DNA of 64,000 nucleotides from positions 310,001-374,000 of the forward strand of contig CAWEGR010000004.1 of assembly GCA_963808775.1 (NCBI GenBank), given 5' to 3'. This stretch comes from JACVRW01 sp963808775 (GTDB taxonomy: Bacteria; Actinomycetota; Thermoleophilia; Solirubrobacterales; Thermoleophilaceae). The translations under genes were made by a program, and so were the position numbers. The notes under the pieces were generated by a model. It was not told the DNA's origin, did no database searches, and saw only the letters and a list, made by a program, of their open reading frames with translations. This document shows positions 40,547-51,440 of this stretch, piece by piece; position 1 is the stretch's first letter, and each line of letters starts with the position of its first letter.

Positions 40547-43111
40547 AGAGAGGCCGAGCTCGGCCGCGCGGCGCACGGCGTCGCGTCTGTCGGCCGCGCC
40601 GAGCTTGGTGAGCACGGCCGCCACGTGGTGCTCCGCGGTGCGCGGCGAGACCACGAGACGCTCGGCGATCTCGGCGTTCGTGAGGCCCTCCGCCAGCAGC
40701 TCGAGCACCTCGAGCTGGCGCGCCGTGAGGCCGGCGGGGTTCGAGCGCGTGGCGCGCCGCGGGCCCGGCGGGACGCGCAGGCCGAGCTCGCGCATGCGCT
40801 CCGTGACGCGCCGGGCGAGCGGCTCGGCGCCCAGCTCGCGCGCCGTCTCGAGCGCCTCCGTCAGGGCGTCCTCGGCGTCCGTCAGGGACAGCATCAGCGC
40901 CCGGTCGTACGGCCAGCCGAGCGCCCCGAAGGCATTCGCGGCGCCCATCCAGTCCTCCTCGCGCATCGCCGCGTAGGGCCCGCTGCCGGCATCGTCGAGT
41001 TCGATCCGGATGCCGGCCACCGCCGCCCAGCCGGCGAGCCTGACGCTGAAGCGCCCGGCGAGCCGCCCGCCGGGGCCGATCACCTCGGCGAGCTGCTCGA
41101 AGCGCTCGATCGGCATGCGGCCGGCTCCGGTGAGCGCCTGTTCGGTCATCAGCTCGACGACGGGCACCACGCGCTGGAGCTCGCCCGCCCGCTCGGCGTG
41201 GCCGGCGAGGTCGGCGAGCCGGCCCGCGGCATCCGGATCGCCGCGGCGGACGGCCAGCTCGGCGAGCACCGTCCTGGCGAGGATCTGGGCGACGTCGATG
41301 CCGCGCTCGACCTCGCCGCGGGTGATCCGCTCGGCCTCCTCCCACTCCCCCGCGCGCAGCCGCATCCAGGCGATGCCCGCGGTCACGTACGAGACGTACG
41401 CGTGGACCTCGTAGCGCTCGGCGTAGGCGAGCGCGGCGCGCGCATGGCCGAGCGCCTCGCGCGGCCGCGCCCACGTCATCAGCACGTAACCGAGGTTGCC
41501 GAGCGCGCGCGTGGCGTCCTCGCGCTCGCTCGTCGCGTCGGCGATCGAGTGCGCCTCGAGCAGCGGCTCCGTCTCGCGGTGGTCGAGCTGCAGCCGGGCG
41601 CAGCCCATGTTGACGAGCGCATGGGCGCGGGTGGCGTCGTCGCCAAGCCGCGTGGCGAGGTCGAGGGCGCGCAGGCCCCAGTCGATCGCCTGGGCGCAGT
41701 CCTCCTCGAGCATCGCGAGCTGCGAGACGCCGCTGTAGGCGCGCGCCAGCTCGACGCTCTCCCCGAGCGGCTCGAGAATCTCCACGGCGTCGCGTGCGCT
41801 CGCGCGCGCCGGGTCGCCGTCGCCCGCGAACCAGTGGAGCCGCGACAGCACGCGCGTGCAGCGGCCGATCGCCGCGCGGTCGCCCGCCGCGTCGTGGATG
41901 GCGATGGCGCGCTCGATGGCGTCGAACGCCGCGTCGAGGCGGCCGACGAGATAGGCGGCGAGCGCAAGCTCCTCGAGCACGTCGGCCTGCTCGCCCGGCG
42001 CCGCGGAATCGAGGAAGTCCGCGGCCCGCCGGTAGTGCGACCACGCCTCGCGGTTCGACTCGAGGGCCGCCGCCCGCCGCGCGGCCACCAGCGCGTACTC
42101 GCTGACCACGTCGTCGGCGCCCGCGGCCTCCGCGTGATGGACGATGTCGGCCGGATCGGCGTCGGTGGCGAGCAGCGCCTCGAGCACCTGGGCGTGCAGG
42201 CCGCGCCGCGCCGCCGCCGGGACGCTTGCGCGGACCACGTTGCGGGCGAGCTCGTGACGAAAGTGCACATGGGTCGCGTCCACCTCGAGCAACTGCCGGC
42301 GCTCCGGCTCCTCGGCGGCCGCCGCCCAGTCGCTCGCGACCTCGTCGAGCACGGCGATGCGCATCCTGTTCGGCACCACGGAGACCAGCTCCACGAGGCG
42401 CCGCGAGTCGGGGTCGAGCCGCGAAACCCGCCCCAGCACCGCGTTCGCCACGGATGCCGGCGGGTCCGTGCCGCCGCGCGACGCGAGCAGCTCGGTCAGA
42501 TAGAAGGGGTTGCCGCCGGTGGCCGTGAAGAGCGCCTCGCCGTCCTCACCGGCCAGTGAGGCCACCGCGTCGCGGGACAGCGCGGCCAGCTCCACGAGCT
42601 CGAGCCGGCCCGCGGGCGTCGCGCCGAGCGCGGCGCGCAGCGGGTGCCCCGGCGGCGCCTCCCCGCCGCGGAAGGTCAGCACGAGAAGCGCGGGCAGCGG
42701 GCCGATCCGCCGGCAGATGACGCTGATCGAGTCGAGCGTCGCGTCGTCGGCCCAGTGCACGTCCTCGAGCACGAGCACCGTCGGCCGCCGCGGATCGTCG
42801 AGCTCCGCGAGCAGCAGCGCCTGGATGTCGTGGGGCGCGGCGCCCGCGCGCAGCGCCTCGTCGAGCTCCGGGGACACGTCGCCCGCGAGATCGCGGAACG
42901 GCCCGAGCGGGCGAGGGATCGTGAGGTCGTCGCAGCTCCCGAGCAGCACGCGCGCCTCGGCGCCGGCCTCGGACGCGAAGCGGCTCACGAGCGCGGTCTT
43001 GCCGATCCCCGGCTCGCCGCTGACGCAGACGACGCGGCCGCCTCCGGCGCCAGCCGCGGCCAGCGCGCCGGCGAGGGTCGACAGCGCGGCGTCCCGCTCG
43101 AGCAGCTCCAC
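40535..43111 (-). CDS. LuxR-type regulator with N-terminal AAA/NACHT-like ATPase (MalT/LAL family)
   Basis: 858 residues. N-terminal ATPase with Walker A GEPGIGKTAL and Walker B VLVLEDVHWADD, then a long helical tetratricopeptide-like region (about 330-780). The C-terminal LuxR helix-turn-helix is LTARQLEVLELLAEGLTNAE, then SPRTAEHHVAAVLTKLGAAD. GTG start. Large ATP-dependent activators of this kind respond to small ligands. It lies directly before the gmaS operon on the same strand, and its stop codon is inside the operator site there. It may control that operon, although read-through expression is also possible. Confidence 0.9.
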   Translation of the reverse strand: MELLERDAALSTLAGALAAAGAGGGRVVCVSGEPGIGKTALVSRFASEAGAEARVLLGSCDDLTIPRPLGPFRDLAGDVSPELDEALRAGAAPHDIQALLLAELDDPRRPTVLVLEDVHWADDATLDSISVICRRIGPLPALLVLTFRGGEAPPGHPLRAALGATPAGRLELVELAALSRDAVASLAGEDGEALFTATGGNPFYLTELLASRGGTDPPASVANAVLGRVSRLDPDSRRLVELVSVVPNRMRIAVLDEVASDWAAAAEEPERRQLLEVDATHVHFRHELARNVVRASVPAAARRGLHAQVLEALLATDADPADIVHHAEAAGADDVVSEYALVAARRAAALESNREAWSHYRRAADFLDSAAPGEQADVLEELALAAYLVGRLDAAFDAIERAIAIHDAAGDRAAIGRCTRVLSRLHWFAGDGDPARASARDAVEILEPLGESVELARAYSGVSQLAMLEEDCAQAIDWGLRALDLATRLGDDATRAHALVNMGCARLQLDHRETEPLLEAHSIADATSEREDATRALGNLGYVLMTWARPREALGHARAALAYAERYEVHAYVSYVTAGIAWMRLRAGEWEEAERITRGEVERGIDVAQILARTVLAELAVRRGDPDAAGRLADLAGHAERAGELQRVVPVVELMTEQALTGAGRMPIERFEQLAEVIGPGGRLAGRFSVRLAGWAAVAGIRIELDDAGSGPYAAMREEDWMGAANAFGALGWPYDRALMLSLTDAEDALTEALETARELGAEPLARRVTERMRELGLRVPPGPRRATRSNPAGLTARQLEVLELLAEGLTNAEIAERLVVSPRTAEHHVAAVLTKLGAADRRDAVRRAAELGLSVQI

Positions 43112-43112
43112 C

Positions 43113-43137
43113 CCGGGAAGTAGACACCCCTTCCCGG
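43113..43137. terminator. Hairpin between the LuxR-type and beta-propeller genes
   Basis: CCGGGAAG with CTTCCCGG, nine-base loop. Located just 3' of the minus-strand propeller gene and upstream of the LuxR-type start, so probably the end of the propeller transcript. Confidence 0.5.
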
Positions 43138-43161
43138 CGGGTGGTCAAACGCGACGCTCGC

Positions 43162-46135
43162 TCAGCCCCTGACGATCGTGAGAGCGCGCTTCACGGCGGT
43201 CGAGCGGTTGCCCGCCGCGTCGCGCGCGCGCAGGGTGAGGCGGTAGCGGCCGGGCTTCATGCGGCGCTTGCCGATGCGCCCGCTGAGGGCCACGCGGCCC
43301 GGCCCGGCCTTGACCGCGCGCGTCAGCACGCCGGCTCGCCGCGCGCGGCGGCCGCGCAGACGGTCGATCCGGATCGTCAGCTTCGCCGCCTCGCTCGAGC
43401 GGAAGCGCAGCACGGTTCCGCGCCTCGCGCGCGCCGAGCGGGGCGTGGCCGCCGCACCGACACGGAAGCGCTTGCGCGTCAGCCGCACCTTCGTGAGGAC
43501 CGGCGCGGTCGTGTCCGCGGAGGCGCCGCCCGTCGGAAGCGGCGCGCAGTCCGCGCGCCGCGCGCGCAGGTAGACCTGCACGTACTCGCTCGCCGGGGCG
43601 ATGAGGGGCTGTTCGGTGCGGAAACTGACGCAGCCCGCATCCCTGCTCAGATCCTCAGCCACGGCGTCTCTGGCGGACGCCGCTCCCCGCGGCCCGCCCG
43701 CACGCGAGACGAGCTCGGTGCGGCCGGTGGCGAGATCGCGGACGAAGGCCTGGGTCAGCTCGTCGGGCAGGGCCGGCGCGAGGTTGCCGGCCGCGGCCGT
43801 GAATGCAACAGAGCGGCCGTCGGGGCTGATACGCGCGGCCGCGCGCATCGCCGTCCGCCACCGCGCCCCGCGGCGCCATCCAGCGCGGCTCGCGATGACG
43901 AGGCTGCCGCTGCGTCATGTCGCGGACGAACACCTTGAAGCGCGGAAGCGTGTCGCCGAGCAGGTTCGTGGTGGCCGCCTCGAAGGCCACGCGCGTCCCG
44001 GATGCGTCGAGCGACGGGCTCAGAGCCGGCTGGTTCGCCTTCGGCCCACCCGGAGCGGCGCTGACGAGCCGTGTGGTGCCGGCGCTGAGGTCGCGGAGGT
44101 GGATGTCGGCGACGTTGTCGCTGTCACCGTCCGCGAGGTTGGTGGCAAGCGTGGCGAAGGCCACCCGGGTGCCGTCCGCGTTGATGCTGGCTTCGCCGCT
44201 CTCGCTGTTCCCCTTCGCTCCGGATGCTCCATTGGCACGGCTCACGAGGAGCGGTGCGGCCGGTGGCGAGATCGCGAACGTGGACGTCCGGATATCCATC
44301 CGAGTCGCCGTTGCCGAGGCTCGTCGCGTAGGACACGAACGCCACGCGCGAGCCGTCCGCGTCCAGGTCGGGCCAGCGGGACGTCTGGTTGCCGGGCGCA
44401 CCGGTCGCGCCGTCCGCCCGGCTCGCGAGGAACGTGCGTCCCTGCGCGATGTCGCGCACGTAGACCTGTTCGTGGTCCCGGTATCCGCAGCGAACGCGAC
44501 CCGCCGGCCGTCCGCGCTGATCGAGGGCGTGCCCGGCTCGATCTCCATCGCCGCGCCCGCGGGCCCATCCGCGCGGCTCACGAGTGTCACCGACCCCGTG
44601 ACACGGTCGCGCACGAACACGCCCTGGTGCACGCCGAGCGGCAGTCCGAGCGCCGGCGCCTCGGAGACGAAGGCGGCGTAGCGGCCGTCGGCGCTCAGGG
44701 TCGACAGGTAGCCCGGCCCACCGGAGCTCACGAACGGCGCGTTGCCCTGCGGCCGCGCGACCGAGAGGCTGCGCCCGGCGGGGATGTCGCGCCACAGGAT
44801 CGCGGAGATGCGGGGGTCGGCGTCGGGGAGGATCGCGCCGCTCTGCATCCGCGTGGCGGCCCGATCGCCGTCTCCGCTGACCGCGATCTGCTCCGCCACT
44901 CCGTTGGCGACAGCACCGCTCGCGCCGTCGGCGCGGCTCACGACATGGTCACGGTGTTCGCCTTGAGGTCCGCGACGTACCCGTCCTCGCGCGGGTCGCG
45001 TGTCGTCCGGGTGCAGGTTCACGGCGCTCGAGACGAAGCCCACCACCATGCCGCCGTCGTCGATCGACGGCGCCGCGGGCGGCGCCGCTCTTGGCGCCGT
45101 TCGAAGTTCACGTTCACGTGGTTCGTCGTTCCCACAGCCAGGGCGCGCCGGTAGACGTCGGGCTGGCTGTCGCCGTCGTGTCGGTGTTCGAGGTTGCTCG
45201 CGCTCGAGACGAAGGCGACGGCGGTCCCGTTCCCCGCGATCGCGGGCGAGTTCGACTCCGCGTTGCCGACGGTCCCGCCGAAGCCGTCCTTGCGGCTGGC
45301 GAGCGTGGTCGTCGTCGCGTCGACGTTGCGGACGTAGACGTCTGACACGGTGTTCGTGTCGCCGGGGTCCACCGTCTCCTGGCCGCCGGGGTGGGTGAAG
45401 GCCACAAAGTTGCCGTCCGACGAGATCGACGGGATCGCTGCCGCGCACCACGGCGCCGCCCTGATCGCCGCTGCGCCTGCTCACCACGATCGTCTCGTTG
45501 CCGGCCCCGAGCCGCCGGCGATAGACGCGCAGGTCGTTGCCGAGCGCATCGGGATGGAGGTTCGAGGAGATCGACTGGAATGCCACGTACTCGCCGTTGC
45601 CGCTGATCGACGGGTCGGTCGCGCCCTGGTTGCCAACGGCCCCCAGATTGCCCGCCCTGCTCACCAGCGTCGTCGTGTTCGTGGACAGGTCGCGCACGTA
45701 GACGTCCAGGGCGAGGCCGTTCGTGTCCGCCGGATCGAGCGCGGCCGAGCATGCGAACGCGACCCGCGTCCCGGCGTCGTCGATCGACGCCTGGTAGCAG
45801 TCGCGGTGCGCCGGCTCGCCTGCTGCGCCGCTCGCGCGGCTCACGAGCGTGACGGCTCCGGTGGTGGTGTCCTTGACGTAGACGTTCGACACGTAGTCGT
45901 CGTCGCCCGCGACAAGCCCGTCCGACCGCGACGAGAACGCGACGTGGCGCCCATCCTGGCTCACGGCGGGACGCACCCATGCCGGACACCGACACCGGGG
46001 CCGGCAGAGCCGCGAACAGCGACGACGTTCCGGAGAGGAGCGCCGTCGAGCCCTCCGGGAGGGGGACCGCGTGGGCCGCGCCGGCAGGGAGGAGGAGAGC
46101 GCGGCGACGCAGGCGAGGAGGGCTCGACGGCGCAT
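43162..46135 (-). CDS. Secreted TolB/PD40-like beta-propeller protein, several frame breaks
   Basis: About 990 residues in total, split over several frames. A short Arg-rich then hydrophobic leader (MRRRALLACVAALSSS) suggests secretion. The body has about ten repeats with the pattern VFVRDxxTGxxxLVSRAxGxxGAxxxxxxxxPSISADGRRVAFxS, as in PRVTGSVTLVSRADGPAGAA and INADGTRVAFATLATNLADG; these are propeller blades. The C-terminal 110 residues are a basic Ig-like or fibronectin-like stalk (RVALSGRIGKRRMKPGRYRL, RDAAGNRS). Frame breaks lie near 46000, 45440, 45080, 44950, 44480, 44260 and 43870. It is a surface protein of unknown ligand. Confidence 0.75.
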
Positions 46136-46141
46136 GGGGAG

Positions 46142-46958
46142 CTAGGCGGCCTTGCGGCCGGAGACGACGAGGTACTCGGACGCGAGCGTGCAGCCGCCGT
46201 CGGTGGCGTCGTTGCGGCGCTCGGCCATGGCGACGATCTCCGCGCGGCAGTCCGCCCACCGGCCCTCGGCGGAGAGCTTCTCGCGCGCCTTCAGCGTCGG
46301 GCCGTAGTGGGTCTCGAAGAACGAGACCAGCTCGTCGGCCGAGCCGAAGCTGAACGGGTTGTGGCCGCGCGAGAACTCGAGCTCGACGCCCGTGCCCTCG
46401 AACAGCTCGCGCACGTGCTCCTCGTTGCCCCAGAGCGGCGGGGACGAGGCGTACTCGGGCGGAGCCGGCATGTAGCGGCTGAGGATCTTGAACAGCTCGC
46501 CGATGTGGCTCTCGGGCGTCCAGTTGACGAGGCCGATGCGCCCGCCCGGACGGGTGACGCGCGCGATCTCGTGCGCGGCGACCTTGTGACGCGGCGCGAA
46601 CTGCACGCCGAAGATCGAGTACACGACGTCGAAGCGCGCGTCCTCGAACGGGAGCTGCTCGGCGTCGCCCTCGAGCCAGTCGACGGCCAGGCCCTGCTCG
46701 GAGGCACGCCGGCGAGCGGTCTCGAACAGCTCCGGTGTGAGGTCGAGCCCGACCACCTGGGCGCCGGCCGCGGCCGCGCGCAGCGCGAGGTTGCCGGTGC
46801 CGGCGGCTACGTCCAGCACCTCCTCGGCCGGCCTCGACGGGCACGCGCTCCAGCAGGTCGCGCGGGGGGTCGTCGTCGATCAGTTCCGCGATGGCGCCGT
46901 AGTCTCCGGACGCCCAGGTCGCTCGGTGTGCACGCTTCAGGTCTTCGACAAGGATCAT
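46142..46958 (-). CDS. SAM-dependent class I methyltransferase, one frame break
   Basis: About 271 residues. SAM motif I is VLDVAAGTGNLALRAA, with the acidic loop in VVGLDLTPELFETAR and motif IV in FDVVYSIFGVQF; it resembles UbiE/Methyltransf_11 members. The first 50 residues are in another frame. Removing one G near 46828 gives RVPVEAAEEVLDVAAGTGN. Starts at the ATG 46958. The substrate is not predictable. It lies six bases downstream of the propeller gene start on the same strand. Confidence 0.87.
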
Positions 46959-47028
46959 GGCCCCGAAGCTACGGCGGCCATGGCGCGCGGTCATCGGTGA
47001 CCGCTACCTATCTTCGGATCGCCCCTAC

Positions 47029-47811
47029 CTAGGTGCCGCGCTCGATGGCCGGCACGGGCGGCAGGTCCTCGAGCCAGCGGATCACGTGGAGGTCGAGGCT
47101 GCTCGGGAGGAACACGTCCGTCGAGCGCATCAGCGGGGTGCCCTCGGAGGTGGAGGTCACGTGCTCGATCTCGAGGGCGGCGAGCGTGTCAGCAACTCGC
47201 AGCGCCTGGCCCACGCGGTCGCGCCGCGTGAGCACCCGCGCGCCGATGTGGGCGCGGGTGTAGGCCACGGCCTGTCCCTCGTCGAGCAGGACGTCCAGCA
47301 GCATCTCACCGCGCTCGAGCGCGCGCCGCAGGCGTGAATCCGCGGGGAGTGCGACCCCGGGCGCCACCACGTCGCGCATCCACGAGCCCGGCTCGCCGTC
47401 CATCAGCAGCACGCGCGTGACCGTGACCGCCTCGGTGTCGGGATCCGCGCCGAACAGCGAGGCGGCCTCGTCGCCGAGCCGGCGCTGCTCGATCTCGAGC
47501 TCCGCGAGCTCGAGCCGCACGCCGCGCCGGCGCGCGAGCTCCGAGTACGAGATCAGCTTCTCGAGGCCCTCGTCGAGGCTGGTCGAGGGCGAGCGGCCCA
47601 CGTAGGTGCCGCTGCCCTGGCGCCGCACGATCTCGCCGCTCTGCTCGAGCCGGCCGAGCGCCGTGCGCAGCGTCCCGCGCGAGATGCCGAGCTGCGCCGA
47701 CAGCTCCTGCTCAGGCGGCAGCCGCTCGCCGGGCCGGTGCCTGCCCGTGGCGAGCCAGGTGCGGAGCGCCTCCTCCGCTATGTCGACGAGCGAGGTCCGC
47801 GTGGTCGCCAC
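47029..47811 (-). CDS. GntR-family regulator with UTRA domain (HutC-type)
   Basis: 260 residues. GntR winged helix at about 10-75 (RPGERLPPEQELSAQLGISR, TLRTALGRLEQSGEIVRR, GSGTYVG), then a UTRA effector domain (VTRVLLMDGEPGSWMRDVVA, STDVFLPSSLDLHVIRWLE). GTG start, ten bases after the fhs stop, so it is probably the last gene of the sox-fhs operon. Placed at the end of the one-carbon operon it is my first candidate to bind the GKACMAATWKGTAC sites. GntR operators are typically GT...AC palindromes. Confidence 0.92.
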   Translation of the reverse strand: MATTRTSLVDIAEEALRTWLATGRHRPGERLPPEQELSAQLGISRGTLRTALGRLEQSGEIVRRQGSGTYVGRSPSTSLDEGLEKLISYSELARRRGVRLELAELEIEQRRLGDEAASLFGADPDTEAVTVTRVLLMDGEPGSWMRDVVAPGVALPADSRLRRALERGEMLLDVLLDEGQAVAYTRAHIGARVLTRRDRVGQALRVADTLAALEIEHVTSTSEGTPLMRSTDVFLPSSLDLHVIRWLEDLPPVPAIERGT

Positions 47812-47820
47812 TCGGCGATC

Positions 47821-49501
47821 CTAGAACAGCCCCACCGTCCTGCCCTCAGCGTCGATGTCGACGTTGAAGGCCGCGGGGGCCTTGCCGAGACCGGGCATCT
47901 GCTGGATGTCGCCGCAGAGCGGGACGAGCCACCCCGCGCCGGTGTAGGCGCGGATGTCGCGCACCGGGAGCGCGAAGTCCTCCGGCGCGTTCAGGAGCGT
48001 CGGGTCCGCCGACAGCGACAGGTGCGTCTTCGCCATGCAGATCGGCAGGTTGCCGAGGCCGTCCTCGGTGAACTGCCGGATCTTCCGCTGCGCGTCGAGG
48101 TAGAGCACGATGTCCTTCGCGCCGTAGACCTTCTGCGCGACCTTGCGGATCTTGTCCTCGATCGAGTCCTCGTCGCTGTAGGCGAAGGTGAAGCTGCTCG
48201 GCTGCTCAGCGGCGTCGGCCACCGCCTCCGCGAGCGCCGCCGCGCCCTCGCCGCCGCGCTCGAAGCCCTCGTTCACCTCGGCGCCGTGGGCGCCCGCCTC
48301 GAGCGCGAGCCGCCGCACCATGTCGACCTCGTCGTCGGTGTCGCCGGGACGGCGGTTGACCGCGACCACGCACGGCAGCCCGAAGGTCTTGACGATCCCG
48401 AGGTGGCGGCGCAGGTTGGCGAAGCCCGGCCTCGAGCGCGTGCGTCGCCTTGACCTGGTCGACGCGCGGGTCGTCCTCGATGCCGCCGTGGTGCTTGAGC
48501 GCGCGCACGGTCGCCACGAGCACGACCGCGCTCGGCGTGAGCCCGCCCTTGCGGCAGACGATGTCGAAGAACTTCTCCATGCCCATGTCCGAGCCGAAGC
48601 CGGACTCGGTGATGACGTAGTCGCCGAGCTTCTGGCCGATCAGGTCGGCCACGAGCGAGGAGTTGCCGTGCGCGATGTTCGCGAACGGGCCGGCGTGCAT
48701 CAGGCAGGGCTGGCCCTCGAGCGTCTGGATCAGGTTCGGCTTGAGCGCGTCCTTCAGCAGCACCGTCATCGCGCCGGCCGCGCCGAGATCCTCGGCGGTG
48801 ATCGGCTTGCCGCCGTCGAAGGAGCTCGCGACGGTGATCGCGCCGAGGCGCGCGCGCAGGTCGTGCAGGTCGCGGGACACGGCGAGGATCGCCATCACCT
48901 CGGAGGCCGCGGTGATGTCGAAGCCGGTCTCGCGCGGATAGCCGTTGGCGCGGCCGCCGAGGCCGATCGTCGTCTGGCGCAGCGCGCGGTCGTTCATGTC
49001 GAGCGCGCGCTTCCAGCCGATCCGCAGGGCGTCGATCTTGTGCGGGTTGCCGTGCAGGATCGAGGCGTCGAGCAGCGCTGCGAGCAGGTTGTTGGCCGCG
49101 CCGATCGCGTGGATGTCGCCGGTGAAGTGGAGGTTCAGGTCCTCCATCGGCACGACCTGCGTCATGCCGCCGCCCGCGGCGCCGCCCTTGATGCCGAACA
49201 CCGGGCCGAGCGAGGGCTCGCGCAGGCACAGCAGCGGGTCCTTGCCGATATGGCCGAGTCCCTGGGTCAGCCCGACGGCGGTCGTCGTCTTGCCCTCGCC
49301 CGCCTTCGTCGGCGTGACGCCGGCGACGCAGACGATCTTGCCGTCCGGGACGTCCTTCATGCGCTCGATTACGTCGAGCGACACCTTCGCCTTGTAGCGA
49401 CCGTAGGGCTCGTACTCGTCCGGGGTGAGGCCGCTCTGCTCGGCGATGGTCTCGATCGGGAGGAGCTCTGCCTCCTGTGCGATCTCGAGGCTCGACTTCA
49501 T
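47821..49501 (-). CDS. fhs: Formate-tetrahydrofolate ligase, one frame break
   Basis: About 559 residues, the family's normal length. N-terminal PYGRYKAKVSLDVIERMKD, ATP-binding VTPTKAGEGKTTTAVGLTQG, PSLGPVFGIKGGAAGGG, DIHAIGAANNLLAALLDA and the C-terminal GDIQQMPGLGKAPAA. The frame changes near 48432; removing one G gives ALEAGFANLRRHLGIVKTFG. Joins formate to THF with ATP, or runs in reverse to recover ATP from 10-formyl-THF. Twenty-two bases after the SoxB gene, so it can process C1 units released by that oxidase. Confidence 0.95.
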
Positions 49502-49522
49502 GGTCCTGTTCCTCTCATGTGG

Positions 49523-50740
49523 CTAGTGGCTCACCGCGGCGGCGGCGAGCTCCGATACCAGCTTGTCCTCGTAGAAGCGCTCGAGCGCGAACGGGGCTAT
49601 CAGCTCCGGAGTCTTGTCGGTCGCGGCGAGCTCGGCAAGGGTCTTGCCGACGATCGGCGCCGCCTTGAAGCCGTAGGTGCCCCAGCCCGCGCTGACGTGG
49701 AAGCCGTCGACGTCGGTCTTGCCGAGAATCGGGCTGTAGTCGGGGCTGAGGTCGCACAGGCCCGCCCACGAGCGCAGCAGGCGGGCGCGCTCGAGCTGCG
49801 GGAACAGCTCGAGGGCGTGCCGGCAGACGTCCTGCAGGAAGTTGAGCGTGCCCTGCATCCGGTAGGTCGTCCAGGGCTCGATCTCCGCGCCCATCAGGAA
49901 TTCGCCGCGGTCCGTCTGCGAGATGTAGACGTGCATCTGCGACGACACGATCACCACGTCGAGCAGAGGCTTCATCGGCTCGGTCACGCACGCCTGCAGG
50001 ATGTGCGTGGTGATCGGCATCTGCACGCCGGCCATGTCAGAGATCAGCGAGCTCCAGCCGGCGGTGCAGTTCAGCACCGTCTTCGCCTTGATCCTGCCGC
50101 GGTTCGTCATCACGCCCTCGACCTGGCCGTTCTGGCGCTCGATGCCGGTGACCTCGGTGTAGGGATGGATCTCCGCGCCGCCGCGGTCCGCGCCGCGAGC
50201 GAGGCCCCAGACCACCGCGTCGTGGCGGATCACGCCGCCGGGCGGGTGGTAGAGCGCGCCCATGATCGGGTGGATCGCGTCCGGGTTCTTCACCTGCATC
50301 GCGGGAGCGAGCCGCTCGATCTCGTCGGGGTAGATCAGCCGCGAGTCGATCCCGTTGAGGCGGTTGACCTCGGCGCGGTTCGCCATCACGAACATCGCGC
50401 GGTCCGCGTGGGCGAGCGTCAGGTGGCCGTTCTGCGAGAACAGCAGGTTGAAGTTGAGGTCCTTCGAGAGGTTCTCGTAGAGCTTCACGGAGGCGTCGTA
50501 GAAGCGCGCGCCCTCCTCCGTCTTGTAGTTCGAGCGCAGGATCGTGGTGTTGCGTCCCGCCGCGCCCGAGCCGATGTAGCTCTTCTCGAGCACGGCCACG
50601 TTCGAGATCCCGTGATCCTTCGCGAGGTAGTACGCCGCGGCGAGGCCGTGCGAGCCGCCGCCGATGATGACGACGTCGTAGGAGTCCTTCAGCTCCTGGC
50701 GCGGCCGCCACATGCGGCGCTTGCGGAAGATGTCAAGCAA
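49523..50740 (-). CDS. soxB: Sarcosine oxidase / N-methylglutamate dehydrogenase beta subunit
   Basis: 405 residues, TTG start, overlapping the gamma-subunit gene by eight bases. FAD-binding VVIIGGGSHGLAAAYYLAKD, then VLEKSYIGSGAAGRNTTILR (the segment near the covalent FMN/His in SoxB) and GWGTYGFKAAPIVGKTLAEL. In heterotetrameric sarcosine oxidase or MgdA this subunit oxidises the N-methyl group; formaldehyde or methylene-THF is made in the alpha subunit. The gene order D-A-G-B differs from the usual B-D-A-G. Confidence 0.93.
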   Translation of the reverse strand: MLDIFRKRRMWRPRQELKDSYDVVIIGGGSHGLAAAYYLAKDHGISNVAVLEKSYIGSGAAGRNTTILRSNYKTEEGARFYDASVKLYENLSKDLNFNLLFSQNGHLTLAHADRAMFVMANRAEVNRLNGIDSRLIYPDEIERLAPAMQVKNPDAIHPIMGALYHPPGGVIRHDAVVWGLARGADRGGAEIHPYTEVTGIERQNGQVEGVMTNRGRIKAKTVLNCTAGWSSLISDMAGVQMPITTHILQACVTEPMKPLLDVVIVSSQMHVYISQTDRGEFLMGAEIEPWTTYRMQGTLNFLQDVCRHALELFPQLERARLLRSWAGLCDLSPDYSPILGKTDVDGFHVSAGWGTYGFKAAPIVGKTLAELAATDKTPELIAPFALERFYEDKLVSELAAAAVSH

Positions 50741-51440
50741 CGGTCACGCCCTCCAGCACCCGCGTGCCGACCGGCCCGCCGCCGAGCCTCTGCGCCGCGT
50801 CCTCGACCACGGTCCACATGTACTGGCCGACCGCCGATCCGAACAGCATCAGGAAGCGGTCGCCGTCGCCCTCGCGCAGCACCGCGCCGGGCGTGCGCGC
50901 CACCGATCCGGGCCGGAAGCCGTTCGGCGGCAACGCGTCGGGGCGCAGGTCGATCGCCGTGAAGCGCGCGAAGGTCTCGCGCGCGAGCGGGCCGGCGATC
51001 ACGAGCGCGCCGAAGGTCGTGGTCACGTCGATCACGCTCGTCAGGCCGCCCGCGCTGCCCGCGGCGTCGAGCAGCCGGTCGAGCAGGCCGGCGCGTTCGG
51101 CCGGGTCGCAGAGCGCGATCGCCCGCTCGGGCGTATAGGGCAGGAGCCAGCCGCCGTCGGTGCGGGTGGCGCTGCCGAGCTCGAGGCGTGCCCCGAGGAT
51201 CCCCTCGAGATCCGTGGCCGCTGCCTGGACCTCGATCTTGCCGAGATGGGAGAGGTCGGCGAAGCCGACGCTGCCCTCGAGCCGCCCGCGCTCCGCCTCT
51301 TCGCCGTCGAACTCGGTCGCGATGCTCCAGCCGTCGCGGCGCTCGAGCTTGCCGCCCGCCGCGAGTGCCTGGCGCTCCATCGAGCTGCGCGCCAGGGCGT
51401 CGCCGTTCTCGCCGGGGGACAGGAACTCGAGCCGGCTCAC
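50733..51440 (-). CDS. soxG: Sarcosine oxidase / N-methylglutamate dehydrogenase gamma subunit
   Basis: 235 residues, GTG start overlapping the alpha-subunit stop. GcvT-like small subunit: GFADLSHLGKIEVQAAATDL, SVIDVTTTFGALVIAGPLAR and a final MWTVVEDAAQRLGG. The gamma subunit bridges alpha and beta and holds no cofactor. Sequence is diverged, as usual for SoxG; the neighbours fix the assignment. Confidence 0.85.
   Translation of the reverse strand: MSRLEFLSPGENGDALARSSMERQALAAGGKLERRDGWSIATEFDGEEAERGRLEGSVGFADLSHLGKIEVQAAATDLEGILGARLELGSATRTDGGWLLPYTPERAIALCDPAERAGLLDRLLDAAGSAGGLTSVIDVTTTFGALVIAGPLARETFARFTAIDLRPDALPPNGFRPGSVARTPGAVLREGDGDRFLMLFGSAVGQYMWTVVEDAAQRLGGGPVGTRVLEGVTVA

Noticed and set aside
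47000..47030. CTACCTATCTTCGG between the methyltransferase and GntR genes as another regulon site
   Set aside because: It resembles the PhyH site but has an extra base in the centre and no second half.
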